Position numbers and translations under genes: made by a program
Notes under the pieces: model-generated
What the model was told of the DNA's origin: nothing
The model's input: only the letters and a program-made list of their open reading frames with translations
Database searches by the model: none
DNA from: Hoeflea sp. BAL378
GTDB lineage: Bacteria; Pseudomonadota; Alphaproteobacteria; Rhizobiales; Rhizobiaceae
Assembly: GCF_000759435.1 (NCBI RefSeq)
Contig: NZ_JRJG01000058.1
Location: forward strand, 1-33,406
Direction of reading: 5' to 3'
DNA length: 33,406 nucleotides
Shown here: positions 20,433 through 27,227 of the stretch, one piece after another
Layout of the letters: each line of letters opens with the position of its first letter
Numbering within the stretch: the first letter of the stretch is position 1

Positions 20433-20624
20433 TGCGAGTCCCTTCCACGGCTCAAACGCTCTCAATGTTCCACGGGTGAGCATAGCCCGACATGGCGTGG
20501 AAATTCACCCTGAATAGCCCTGAGTTTCGAAGGATGTCCTGAAGCCTGCTCCGGCCCGAATGCGCCGCGGCACGCGGCAGGAGTCAGAGTCCGGTCTGTG
20601 GGCGGCCATTCCCGGCTCTTCCCG

Positions 20625-21398
20625 TCAATGCCCGCCCGCCATCCGCGCCAGCACCGCCCGCGTCGCCTCGTCCGCCGGAAACAGGTGTTCGATCTGCCAG
20701 TCGGCAAGCGCGATGTCCTCGGCGGTGGAGAACTGGCTCAAGGTCGAGAAGAACGACAGCACCGTCTCGCCCAGCCGGTAGCGGGTGGCGATGATGGCCT
20801 GGGCGCCGGCGGCGGGGTCGTGGGCGGTGTCGGCGAGCCGGGCGGAAAGCTGCGCGGCCATCTGGTCGAGCCAGGCGTCGCCGCCCAGATGGGCGGAGCG
20901 GGCGCGCAGGCGGTGGAGGAAATGGCGCGCGGTCTCGTCCCAGTTCTCGATCGCGCGTCCGAGCCGGTCCTCGTCGAGCAGCGCCTCGACGAGGTTGGCG
21001 TTCTCCGCAAGGCCCAGTTGCGCGAGCATCATGCCGGCCGTGGCATTGGCGCGCAGGATGGTCCAGCGCCGGTCGAGCACCAGCGCCGGGTAGGGCAGGT
21101 GGCGCTCCAGCATCCAGTCGAGCGCGGCCGCGACCGGGGCCATCTCGGCCTCGTCGAGGTCGCGGGCGCGAAAGCCGGGGGCGAAGCCCGCCGCGTGCAG
21201 GAGCGCGTTGCGCGCGCCGCGCGGCACCTCGAGTGCTGCGCCGAGATTGAGCACCATCGCGCGGCTGGGGCGGGCGCGGCCGGTTTCGAGAAACGAGATG
21301 TGGCGCGCCGAGACATTGGCCTCGAGCCCGAGGTCGAGCTGGCTCACCCGGCGCGCCTCGCGCCAGTGCCTGAGCAGGTCGCCGAATTGCGTGGTCAT
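20625..21398 (-). CDS. XRE-family regulator with MmyB-like ligand domain
   Basis: This 257-residue regulator has an N-terminal XRE helix-turn-helix (FGDLLRHWREARRVSQLDLGLEANVSARHISFLETGRARPS). A MmyB-like ligand-binding domain follows (PYPALVLDRRWTILRANATAGMML, then FSTLSQFSTAEDIALADWQIEHLFPAD). Members of this family control nearby divergently transcribed genes, and the ligand-binding domain resembles a PAS fold. A GGGGAGGAG ribosome site supports the start at 21398. It is divergent from the membrane protein at 21539, and a perfect 15-base dyad between them is the likely operator. The ligand is unknown. Confidence 0.92.
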   Translation of the reverse strand: MTTQFGDLLRHWREARRVSQLDLGLEANVSARHISFLETGRARPSRAMVLNLGAALEVPRGARNALLHAAGFAPGFRARDLDEAEMAPVAAALDWMLERHLPYPALVLDRRWTILRANATAGMMLAQLGLAENANLVEALLDEDRLGRAIENWDETARHFLHRLRARSAHLGGDAWLDQMAAQLSARLADTAHDPAAGAQAIIATRYRLGETVLSFFSTLSQFSTAEDIALADWQIEHLFPADEATRAVLARMAGGH

Positions 21399-21467
21399 CG
21401 CTCCTCCCCTGCCGCCCGTGGCGGGTCCGTTCGCCGTCCATCATAGTGGGAAGCGGGGCGCTGTCAC

Positions 21468-21482
21468 TTACCTCGGAGGTAA
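21468..21482. promoter_or_regulatory. Perfect 15-bp dyad, candidate MmyB-type operator
   Basis: TTACCTC-G-GAGGTAA has 7-base perfect arms about a single central base. It lies 69 bases from the regulator start and 56 bases from the start of the divergent membrane-protein gene. Placement between a regulator and its divergent neighbour is typical for autoregulated pairs. Confidence 0.6.
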
Positions 21483-21538
21483 TTGCCGGGCGTCGCGCGA
21501 AGGGGTTTGCTCGGCGCGTCAACAAGGGAGTTTTCGAC

Positions 21539-21979
21539 ATGGATATCGCTGAGACACAGACCTGGGTAAAGGCGGCGTCGGCCGTGGTGATCGGAGTGGG
21601 GCTGGCGCTGGCGGCCGCTGCCTGGCCGCCTTTGTCCGCGCCGGTGGCGCTCCTGGCCGACCTCGTCGTCTGGCCGCTCGACGGCGCGCAGGCGCTGGCC
21701 GCGCCCGAAACGCGGCTGTTCGCCGCCATCGCCGGCGGCGTCATGGTCGGCTGGGGCGTCACGCTGTGGAAGGTCGCGGCTCATGTGCTGCCGCAGGACC
21801 TGCCGCTCGCCCGCACGATCACGCTCGCCGGGCTCGCCGCCTGGTTCGCGGTCGATTGCGCGGGCTCGGTCGCCGCGGGCGCCAGCCTCAACATCCTGGG
21901 CAATCTGGGCTTCGTCGCGCTGTTCCTGCTCGCCTTCCGGCAAGGGAAGCAGCGCCCGACGCCCAGGGTGGGGACGTAA
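21539..21979 (+). CDS. Four-helix membrane protein, divergent target of the XRE regulator
   Basis: This 146-residue hydrophobic protein has four predicted membrane helices, at roughly residues 7-35, 52-75, 85-105 and 112-133, with little outside the membrane. I recognise no family with confidence; small membrane proteins of this kind are often found beside MmyB-type regulators. The start at 21539 has AAGGGAG upstream. An in-frame extension to 21446 would run through the dyad and is rejected. No catalytic motif is seen. It may be a stress or efflux accessory, but that is speculation. Confidence 0.7.
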   Translation: MDIAETQTWVKAASAVVIGVGLALAAAAWPPLSAPVALLADLVVWPLDGAQALAAPETRLFAAIAGGVMVGWGVTLWKVAAHVLPQDLPLARTITLAGLAAWFAVDCAGSVAAGASLNILGNLGFVALFLLAFRQGKQRPTPRVGT

Positions 21980-22011
21980 GGACCCGGCCAGGGCGGCCAG
22001 ATCGGTCAGGA

Positions 22012-22055
22012 CATGGAAAGCCGCGGCGGGAGCCATCCCGCCGCGGCTTTCCATG
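22012..22055. terminator. Long perfect hairpin at the carA 3' end
   Basis: Arms of 20 perfectly paired bases (22012-22031 with 22036-22055) enclose a 4-base loop. The hairpin abuts the carA stop codon (22056-22058, minus strand) with no spacer and lies 32 bases after the convergent membrane-protein stop codon. Short A and T runs lie within the arms, so it could stop transcription from both sides. Confidence 0.8.
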
Positions 22056-23252
22056 TCAGCGTTCGCTGAGCGCCTCGAGCCCCTGGCGGTCGCGCACCAT
22101 GTTCATGAAGCGGCGGAACAGATAGTGGCTGTCCTGCGGGCCGGGGGAGGCCTCGGGGTGGTGCTGCACCGAGAACACCGGCTTGCCGACCAGCCTCAGC
22201 CCGCAATTGGTGCCGTCGAACAGCGAGACATGGGTTTCCTCGACGCCTTCGGGCAGGCTCTTGCCGTCCACCGCGAAGCCGTGGTTCATCGACACGATCT
22301 CGACCTTGCCGGTGGTGAAGTCCTTGACCGGGTGGTTGGCGCCGTGATGGCCCTGGTGCATCTTCGTGGTGGCGCCGCCGAGCGCCAGCGCCAGGATCTG
22401 GTGGCCGAGGCAGATGCCGAACAGCGGGATGCCGCTGTCGATCAGCTTTTTGATCACGGGAACCGCGTATTTGCCGGTCGCCGCCGGGTCGCCGGGGCCG
22501 TTCGACAGGAACACGCCATCGGGCGCCATGGCGAGAATGTCCTCGGCGCTGGTTGTGGCCGGAACCACCGTCACCTTGCAGCCCAGGCCCGAAAACAGCC
22601 GGAGGATGTTGCGCTTGATGCCGTAGTCGATGGCGACGATGTGGGCGGTCTCCTCGCCGGCTTCGGCAAAGCCCCGGTCCCAGGCCCAGGGGCCCTGCGT
22701 CCAGGTCGAGGATTGGCCCGAGGTCGCGGCCTTGGCGAGGTCGAGGCCCTCGAGCCCGCTCCACTCGGCCGCCAGCGCCTGAAGCGCGGGGATGTCGAAT
22801 TTTCCGTCGGGATCATGGGCGATCACCGCATTGGGCGCGCCGTGCTCGCGGATCCAGGCGGTCAGCGCGCGGGTGTCGACGCCGGCGAGGCCGATGATGC
22901 CGCGCGTCTTCAGCCACTGGTCGAAGTGCCGGGTCGAGCGGTAGCTCGACGGATCGGTGATGTTGGCCTTGAAGATGGCGCCCACCGCGCCGATGCGGGC
23001 GGCCGGGGTGAGATCCTCGATGTCCTCGTCATTGGCGCCGATATTGCCGATATGCGGGAAGGTGAAGGTGACGATCTGGCCCAGATAGGACGGATCGGTG
23101 AGGATTTCCTGGTAGCCGGTCAGCGCCGTGTTGAAGCAGACCTCGGCCTGCGCCTGGCCGGTGGCGCCGATGCCCTGGCCTTCGATAACGGTGCCGTCGG
23201 CGAACACCACGACGGCTGTGGGCTTGGTCTTGGTCCATGGGCTTGGGGTCAT
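22056..23252 (-). CDS. carA: Carbamoyl-phosphate synthase small subunit
   Basis: CarA is the glutaminase that hydrolyses glutamine and channels ammonia to CarB. The 398-residue sequence has the N-terminal CarA domain (VVFADGTVIEGQGIG, FNTALTGYQEILTDPSY) and a class-I glutamine amidotransferase domain. The latter has the nucleophile Cys281 in GICLGHQ and the catalytic His in VQHHPEASPGP. The start at 23252 is chosen because GGAG precedes it by 7 bases; an in-frame ATG at 23327 is less likely. The gene stands alone, divergent from the GatB/YqeY gene and about 15 kb from carB. A good sigma-70 promoter lies upstream with a leader of about 145 bases. Confidence 0.98.
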   Translation of the reverse strand: MTPSPWTKTKPTAVVVFADGTVIEGQGIGATGQAQAEVCFNTALTGYQEILTDPSYLGQIVTFTFPHIGNIGANDEDIEDLTPAARIGAVGAIFKANITDPSSYRSTRHFDQWLKTRGIIGLAGVDTRALTAWIREHGAPNAVIAHDPDGKFDIPALQALAAEWSGLEGLDLAKAATSGQSSTWTQGPWAWDRGFAEAGEETAHIVAIDYGIKRNILRLFSGLGCKVTVVPATTSAEDILAMAPDGVFLSNGPGDPAATGKYAVPVIKKLIDSGIPLFGICLGHQILALALGGATTKMHQGHHGANHPVKDFTTGKVEIVSMNHGFAVDGKSLPEGVEETHVSLFDGTNCGLRLVGKPVFSVQHHPEASPGPQDSHYLFRRFMNMVRDRQGLEALSER

Positions 23253-23403
23253 GTGCACTCCGTTGGCGGCCTGAAGCCGCTTCATCGCCGGCGATTGCCC
23301 CTTGACGTGGGGGCGGGGCATCGCCATCTAACCTGCCTGAAGCAAGGCGTGGATCCAGGTCCCTGCGCCTCGTGCGTCTTCGCTCCGGTCCTCCATCGGC
23401 TGG

Positions 23404-23432
23404 TAAATAGAGAAGCCGCACGCTGTGGTCAA
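23404..23432 (-). promoter_or_regulatory. carA sigma-70 promoter
   Basis: On the minus strand TTGACC (23427-23432) and TATTTA (23404-23409) are separated by exactly 17 bases. Predicted transcription start is near 23397. The leader to the carA start is long enough for regulation, but no attenuator structure was identified in it. Confidence 0.65.
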
Positions 23433-23466
23433 TCAGCCCCGTGGCGTGGTACCGCCAATAAATCGC

Positions 23467-23496
23467 TTGAACAGGATGCGGCCGAAGGGGTAATCC
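23467..23496 (+). promoter_or_regulatory. Candidate promoter of the GatB/YqeY gene
   Basis: TTGAAC (23467-23472) and TAATCC (23491-23496) are separated by 18 bases, about 60 bases before the start codon. It lies 34 bases from the divergent carA -35 box, so the two promoters are back to back. Confidence 0.45.
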
Positions 23497-23554
23497 TGTC
23501 GCTCTGCGAGTGCTGACATTTGGGCTGTGTTTAGGAACTGCCGGAGAAAGTTTG

Positions 23555-24007
23555 ATGATGCGGGAACGTTTTACCGAAGCCCTCAACAATGCCATTCGCG
23601 CCAAGGACCCGCGCCGCGTGTCGACGCTGCGCCTGATCCAGGCCGCCATCAAGGATCGCGACATCGCCAATCGCGGCGCCGGCAAGGACCCGGTCAGCGA
23701 TGAGGAGATCCTGCAGATCCTCACCAAGATGATCAAGCAGCGCGAGGAATCGGCGGCGATCTACGAGGAGAACGTGCGCCTCGAACTCGCCCAGCAGGAA
23801 CGCGACGAAATCGCCATCATCCGCCAGTTCCTGCCCGAGCAGATGCCGGAGGAAAAGGTGCGCGAGGCCTGCGCCTCGGTGGTCTCGGAAACCGGTGCGT
23901 CGGGCCTGCGCGACATGGGCAAATGCATGAACGTGCTCAAGGAGCGCTATCCCGGCAAGATGGATTTTTCCAAGGCGAGCGGCGTGGTCAAGGGCCTGCT
24001 GCGCTAG
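23555..24007 (+). CDS. GatB/YqeY domain-containing protein
   Basis: This 150-residue protein is a typical stand-alone YqeY protein (MRERFTEALNNAIRAKDPRRVSTLRLIQAAIKDRDI, VSDEEILQILTKMIKQREES, GKMDFSKASGVVKGLL). The domain is related to the tRNA-binding tail of the GatB amidotransferase subunit, but the role of the free form is not established. A GGAG site precedes the Met-Met start by 8 bases; either ATG (23555 or 23558) could be used. In Rhizobiales it commonly lies between carA and dnaG. Here two signalling genes separate it from dnaG. Confidence 0.95.
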   Translation: MMRERFTEALNNAIRAKDPRRVSTLRLIQAAIKDRDIANRGAGKDPVSDEEILQILTKMIKQREESAAIYEENVRLELAQQERDEIAIIRQFLPEQMPEEKVREACASVVSETGASGLRDMGKCMNVLKERYPGKMDFSKASGVVKGLLR

Positions 24008-24030
24008 GCCACGCGTCCGGCCGGACCATC

Positions 24031-24062
24031 GCCTGCGGCGGGCCCTGCGGCCCTCCGCAGGC
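24031..24062 (+). terminator. GC-rich stem after the GatB/YqeY gene
   Basis: An 8-base stem, gcctgcgg with ccgcaggc, encloses a GC-rich 16-base loop, 24 bases after the stop codon. There is no immediate T-run, so intrinsic termination is uncertain. Confidence 0.35.
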
Positions 24063-24092
24063 CACCGGCCGCAACACATATTATATTTTGAA

Positions 24093-24121
24093 TTGAAAAT
24101 GTATAAAATGATTCTGATTAT
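24093..24121 (+). promoter_or_regulatory. Candidate promoter in an AT-rich island before the LuxR-type gene
   Basis: TTGAAA (24093-24098) and GATTAT (24116-24121) have 17-base spacing. They lie in a sharply AT-rich stretch (about 24077-24147) that stands out from the GC-rich surroundings. Transcription would begin near 24128, about 80 bases before the small reading frame at 24210. Confidence 0.45.
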
Positions 24122-24209
24122 CGTTCAGTTGCTTAATGATAAAGGGTAGTACGGGTCGGCGCATGATTCGGCTGGGTTGTGCTGCCATCAACCATGCAAA
24201 GGACAGATC

Positions 24210-24317
24210 ATGCCCCCGACTGTCATGACGCAGAATGAGTCCGGTCCCGATCGCCGCTTTGAGGCGCAACGCCTGGAGTCCGCCCGCCGGTCCGGCGCCA
24301 CGCCTTTGGATAAGTGA
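24210..24317 (+). CDS. Putative 35-residue peptide coupled to the LuxR-type gene
   Basis: A short reading frame begins MPPTVMTQNESGPDRRFEAQ and ends TPLDK. AAGGACAG gives it a reasonable ribosome site, whereas the LuxR-type gene that starts 3 bases after its stop codon has only a weak one. This is the arrangement of translational coupling. The peptide is hydrophilic and basic, with no recognisable domain. It could be a real small protein, a leader that sets translation of the regulator, or chance. Confidence 0.4.
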   Translation: MPPTVMTQNESGPDRRFEAQRLESARRSGATPLDK

Positions 24318-24320
24318 GCC

Positions 24321-25058
24321 ATGGGCAGCCTCTCCCCCCCTTTCAACACGCCGCCCTTCGCGCCGATCGCCGGTATCCGGACGATGTTCGACGCCATGCA
24401 GGTGCTGCGCCAGACCTGCGTGAGCTACGGCTTTCGCTGTTTCAAGGTGATCACGCTTCCCGCCAAGAAGGCCGGCGGCGACGACAAGATCTCCACCCTG
24501 TCGACGATCTCGAGCTGGCCGCCGGACCTGATCGCGGAATATGACCGGCTGGATCTCGCCCGCAACAGTCCCATTCTCGAGCAGTTGCGCAAGCAGATCA
24601 CGCCGCTGGTGTTCAAGGTCGACGACGTCAACAACCGCCGCCCGGTCCCCGAGCCCGACAGCGCCGGCCCGTTGTTCGCGCGCTACGACCTGACCATGGG
24701 CGTGTATTTCCCGGTGCATGATTTCCGCGGGCTCCGGCATGCGGTGTCCTTCATGGGCGACCGCGAGCCGCTGACGGTGGAAGAACTGTCGACGCTCGCA
24801 ATGTTCGCGACCATGCTGATCGAACGGATCTCGACGATCTCGGCCAGCGATCTTGCGACCAAATCCGTGCTCAACGCCCGCGAGACCGAAATCCTGCAAT
24901 GGACCGCGGAGGGCAAGACCAGTTCGGAAATCGCCAGCATCACCGGCCTTTCCGAACATACGGTCAACCATTACGCCACCATCGCCACGCAGAAGCTTGG
25001 ATGCTCCAACCGGACCCAGGCGGTGGTCCACGCCATGCGCCTGGGCCTGTTCAAATAG
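24321..25058 (+). CDS. LuxR-family regulator with autoinducer-binding-like domain (solo)
   Basis: This 245-residue protein has the two-domain layout of quorum-sensing regulators. The N-terminal domain (about 20-175) resembles the autoinducer-binding fold (WPPDLIAEYDRLDLARNSPIL, GVYFPVHDFRGLRHAVSFMGD). The C-terminal LuxR helix-turn-helix (about 185-243) reads LNARETEILQWTAEGKTSSEIASITGLSEHTVNHY. No luxI-type synthase is in the window. Aligned by eye to TraR, Tyr74 and Pro84 are kept, but the ligand-binding Asp70 becomes Ser83 and Trp57 becomes Leu70. An altered ligand or loss of acyl-homoserine-lactone binding is therefore possible. It is convergent with the GGDEF-EAL gene, with 7 bases between stop codons. 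Confidence 0.9.
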   Translation: MGSLSPPFNTPPFAPIAGIRTMFDAMQVLRQTCVSYGFRCFKVITLPAKKAGGDDKISTLSTISSWPPDLIAEYDRLDLARNSPILEQLRKQITPLVFKVDDVNNRRPVPEPDSAGPLFARYDLTMGVYFPVHDFRGLRHAVSFMGDREPLTVEELSTLAMFATMLIERISTISASDLATKSVLNARETEILQWTAEGKTSSEIASITGLSEHTVNHYATIATQKLGCSNRTQAVVHAMRLGLFK

Positions 25059-25065
25059 GACCTGG

Positions 25066-26850
25066 TCAGGCGCAGGCGGCGACGATGCCGCGGCTGACCA
25101 GCGCGTCCAGGCTGGCATGGACCGGGTTCTGCGATCTGAGGTCGCGCCAGGCCTCGAAATCGCACCGCTTCATCGGCTTGGAGAAGTAGAAGCCCTGGAT
25201 CTCGTCGCAGCCGAGCTGCGCGGCGGCCGCGACCTGGCCCGGGGTCTCGGTGCCTTCGACCACCACCCGGCAGCCGAGATTCTTGCCGAGCTGGATGATC
25301 GTCCGGGACACTTCCCGCGAGCGGCCGTCGCAGTCGATGCCGGAGACGAAGGAGCGGTCGACCTTCAGGATGTCGAATTTCAGCCCCGTCAGTTGCACCA
25401 GGTTGGAATAGCCGGTGCCGAAATCGTCGATGGCGATCCTGAGGCCCGCGGCCCGGAGCGCCGCGATCTGGCCCGCCACGCCCGCCACGTCGGTGGTGGC
25501 GAGCGTTTCGGTGATCTCGATGGTGATGAACCGCGCCGGGCACTTGTGGGCCTCGAGCAGCGCGATCACCGTGCCCGAGAAATCGTCAGTCTGGAACTGC
25601 TCGATGGAGACGTTGATCGACACCTCGGTCTGCTGGCCGGCCCGGATCCAGGCGGCGCACTGGGCGATGGCCTCGTCGAGCACGATCAGTCCGATATCGC
25701 CGATCAGCCCGGTCATTTCCGCCACCGGAATGAACTCGCCGGGACCGATGACGCCGCGCTCGGGATGATTGAGGCGCACCAGCGCCTCCACCCCGGTGAC
25801 CGCCCAGTCGCTGGCCGAAACCTTGGGCTGGTAATAGACCTCGAACTGGCGCTCGGCGATGGCGGTCCTGAGGTAGCGCTCGATGTCCTCGCGGGTCTTG
25901 ATGGCCTGCAGCATGTCCGGCTCAAACAGCGCGATCCGGTCCGAGCCGGGCTGGACGAGGGCGATGTTGCAGGCCAGGGCCGCGTATTGCTTGACCTTGA
26001 TGGCCGAGTCCGTGTCGCCGGGATATCGGGCGATGCCGATGGCGATCCGGGGATGGAACTGCCGCCCGCTCTCTTCGGCAATGCCCGCCACCGCCGCATG
26101 CAGCCTGCCAGCCAGCGCCGCGATCTCGGCCGGATCGACCAGGTCCGGCACCGACAGGACCAGTTCGGTGCCGCCGAACCGCGCGAGCACCGGCTTGTCG
26201 GTCTCCGGCCCGGCCGAGTTGCAGAGGTTCTCGGCCTCGCTGGTGCAGGGCGAGGCCTCGATCAGCAGCCGGGCGATGCTTGTGAGCAGCCGGTCGGAGG
26301 ATTCGTGGCCGAAGCGGTCGTTGATCTTGCGCAGGTCGAGGATGTCGATGAAGAACACCGCGCCGGCGAGCTGGTTTCCGTCGCTGTCGAGGGACCCCAC
26401 GCGCCGTTCCAGCAGTGTCTGAAACCGGTAGCGGTTGGGCAGGCCGGTGACGAGATCATGGTTGGCCAACTGGCGGATTTCAGCGGTGGAGCTGCGCAGG
26501 CGCTTGACCATCAGCCGCATGCTGGCGGCCAGGCCGCCGATCTCGCATTTGCAGAACAGGGGAATCCTGACGTCGAGATTGCCGTTGGCCACCTCTTCGG
26601 CGATGTCGGTCAGCTTGCGGATCGGCTGGGTGATCTTGCGGCTGAGAAACGCCATCAGGGCTGCCGTGATGGCGAGGCCGATCGCCGCGGCGGCGCTGTG
26701 CACAGCCACGTCCGCAGCCGTGTGGTGATCGTTGAGCAAAGGCTGCGTGACGGCCGCCAGGCAGATCGCTGCCAGGACGATATACATCAGGGTCAAGCGG
26801 ACCCCGATCGAATTGACGCCCGTGCCATAGGTGGATTCTTTGTTGCGCAT
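25066..26850 (-). CDS. HAMP-GGDEF-EAL protein, predicted c-di-GMP phosphodiesterase
   Basis: This 594-residue membrane protein has two helices (about 17-36 and 50-70) around a very short periplasmic loop, then a HAMP domain. A GGDEF domain (about 130-305) and an EAL domain (about 320-580) follow. The GGDEF active site reads R224-F-G-G-T-E-L instead of GGDEF, so cyclase activity is probably lost, although the IDILDLRKINDRFGH nucleotide-binding part is kept. The EAL domain has E355-A-L, SINVS, EITET, DDFGTGYSN, ILKVDRSF and an EGTET segment, so cleavage of cyclic di-GMP is likely. It may therefore be a phosphodiesterase tuned by GTP. The start has a GGAG site 8 bases upstream. Confidence 0.93.
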   Translation of the reverse strand: MRNKESTYGTGVNSIGVRLTLMYIVLAAICLAAVTQPLLNDHHTAADVAVHSAAAAIGLAITAALMAFLSRKITQPIRKLTDIAEEVANGNLDVRIPLFCKCEIGGLAASMRLMVKRLRSSTAEIRQLANHDLVTGLPNRYRFQTLLERRVGSLDSDGNQLAGAVFFIDILDLRKINDRFGHESSDRLLTSIARLLIEASPCTSEAENLCNSAGPETDKPVLARFGGTELVLSVPDLVDPAEIAALAGRLHAAVAGIAEESGRQFHPRIAIGIARYPGDTDSAIKVKQYAALACNIALVQPGSDRIALFEPDMLQAIKTREDIERYLRTAIAERQFEVYYQPKVSASDWAVTGVEALVRLNHPERGVIGPGEFIPVAEMTGLIGDIGLIVLDEAIAQCAAWIRAGQQTEVSINVSIEQFQTDDFSGTVIALLEAHKCPARFITIEITETLATTDVAGVAGQIAALRAAGLRIAIDDFGTGYSNLVQLTGLKFDILKVDRSFVSGIDCDGRSREVSRTIIQLGKNLGCRVVVEGTETPGQVAAAAQLGCDEIQGFYFSKPMKRCDFEAWRDLRSQNPVHASLDALVSRGIVAACA

Positions 26851-27151
26851 GCCCGCCGCTCCGGACGCCGAACCCCGGAGGGGAGGCCGTCCTCATGTGG
26901 AAAATGTCTCGACATGCCGTTCCACGGCGATGCAACGGACAGCGGCGTCATGCCTGCTGGTCCTGTCTTCCATTGCGACGGGGGAATAAGTAACAGTAGT
27001 TTATTAAAAGCCGGTTCCGGAATTGCCTAGAATTTGAAGGATCGGGCGATTGCAGCCGTTTGCCGGCGCAGGAAACCGCGCTCGGGCCGGGGTTCGCCGG
27101 TCGAGGGCCCCCGGCGTCCGGCGCCATTCGGCAATCCGCGCCCCGAGGCCT
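26851..27151. other. Gap between GGDEF-EAL gene and dnaG promoter
   Basis: This is divergent spacer. A small AT-rich patch (about 26986-27030, including tttattaaaa and tagaattt) may contain a promoter, but no -35/-10 pair was convincing. No RNA gene or protein-like frame was seen; open frames through the region are shadows or read-through upstream of dnaG. Confidence 0.4.
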
Positions 27152-27180
27152 TTGCCTGGCGCCGCGCCCGTGCCTATATA
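27152..27180 (+). promoter_or_regulatory. Candidate dnaG promoter
   Basis: TTGCCT (27152-27157) and TATATA (27175-27180) are spaced by 17 bases. Transcription would begin near 27187, giving a leader of about 40 bases before the TTG start codon. Confidence 0.55.
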
Positions 27181-27227
27181 GGGCCATCTTCAACCAGATT
27201 GCCCGCTGTTCCGGAGGCGCGCCGATT

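Noticed and set aside
20584-21762. Frame antisense or offset across the XRE regulator
   Set aside because: It is an Arg/Ala/Pro-rich shadow in another frame; the regulator at 20625-21398 has clear domains and a good ribosome site.
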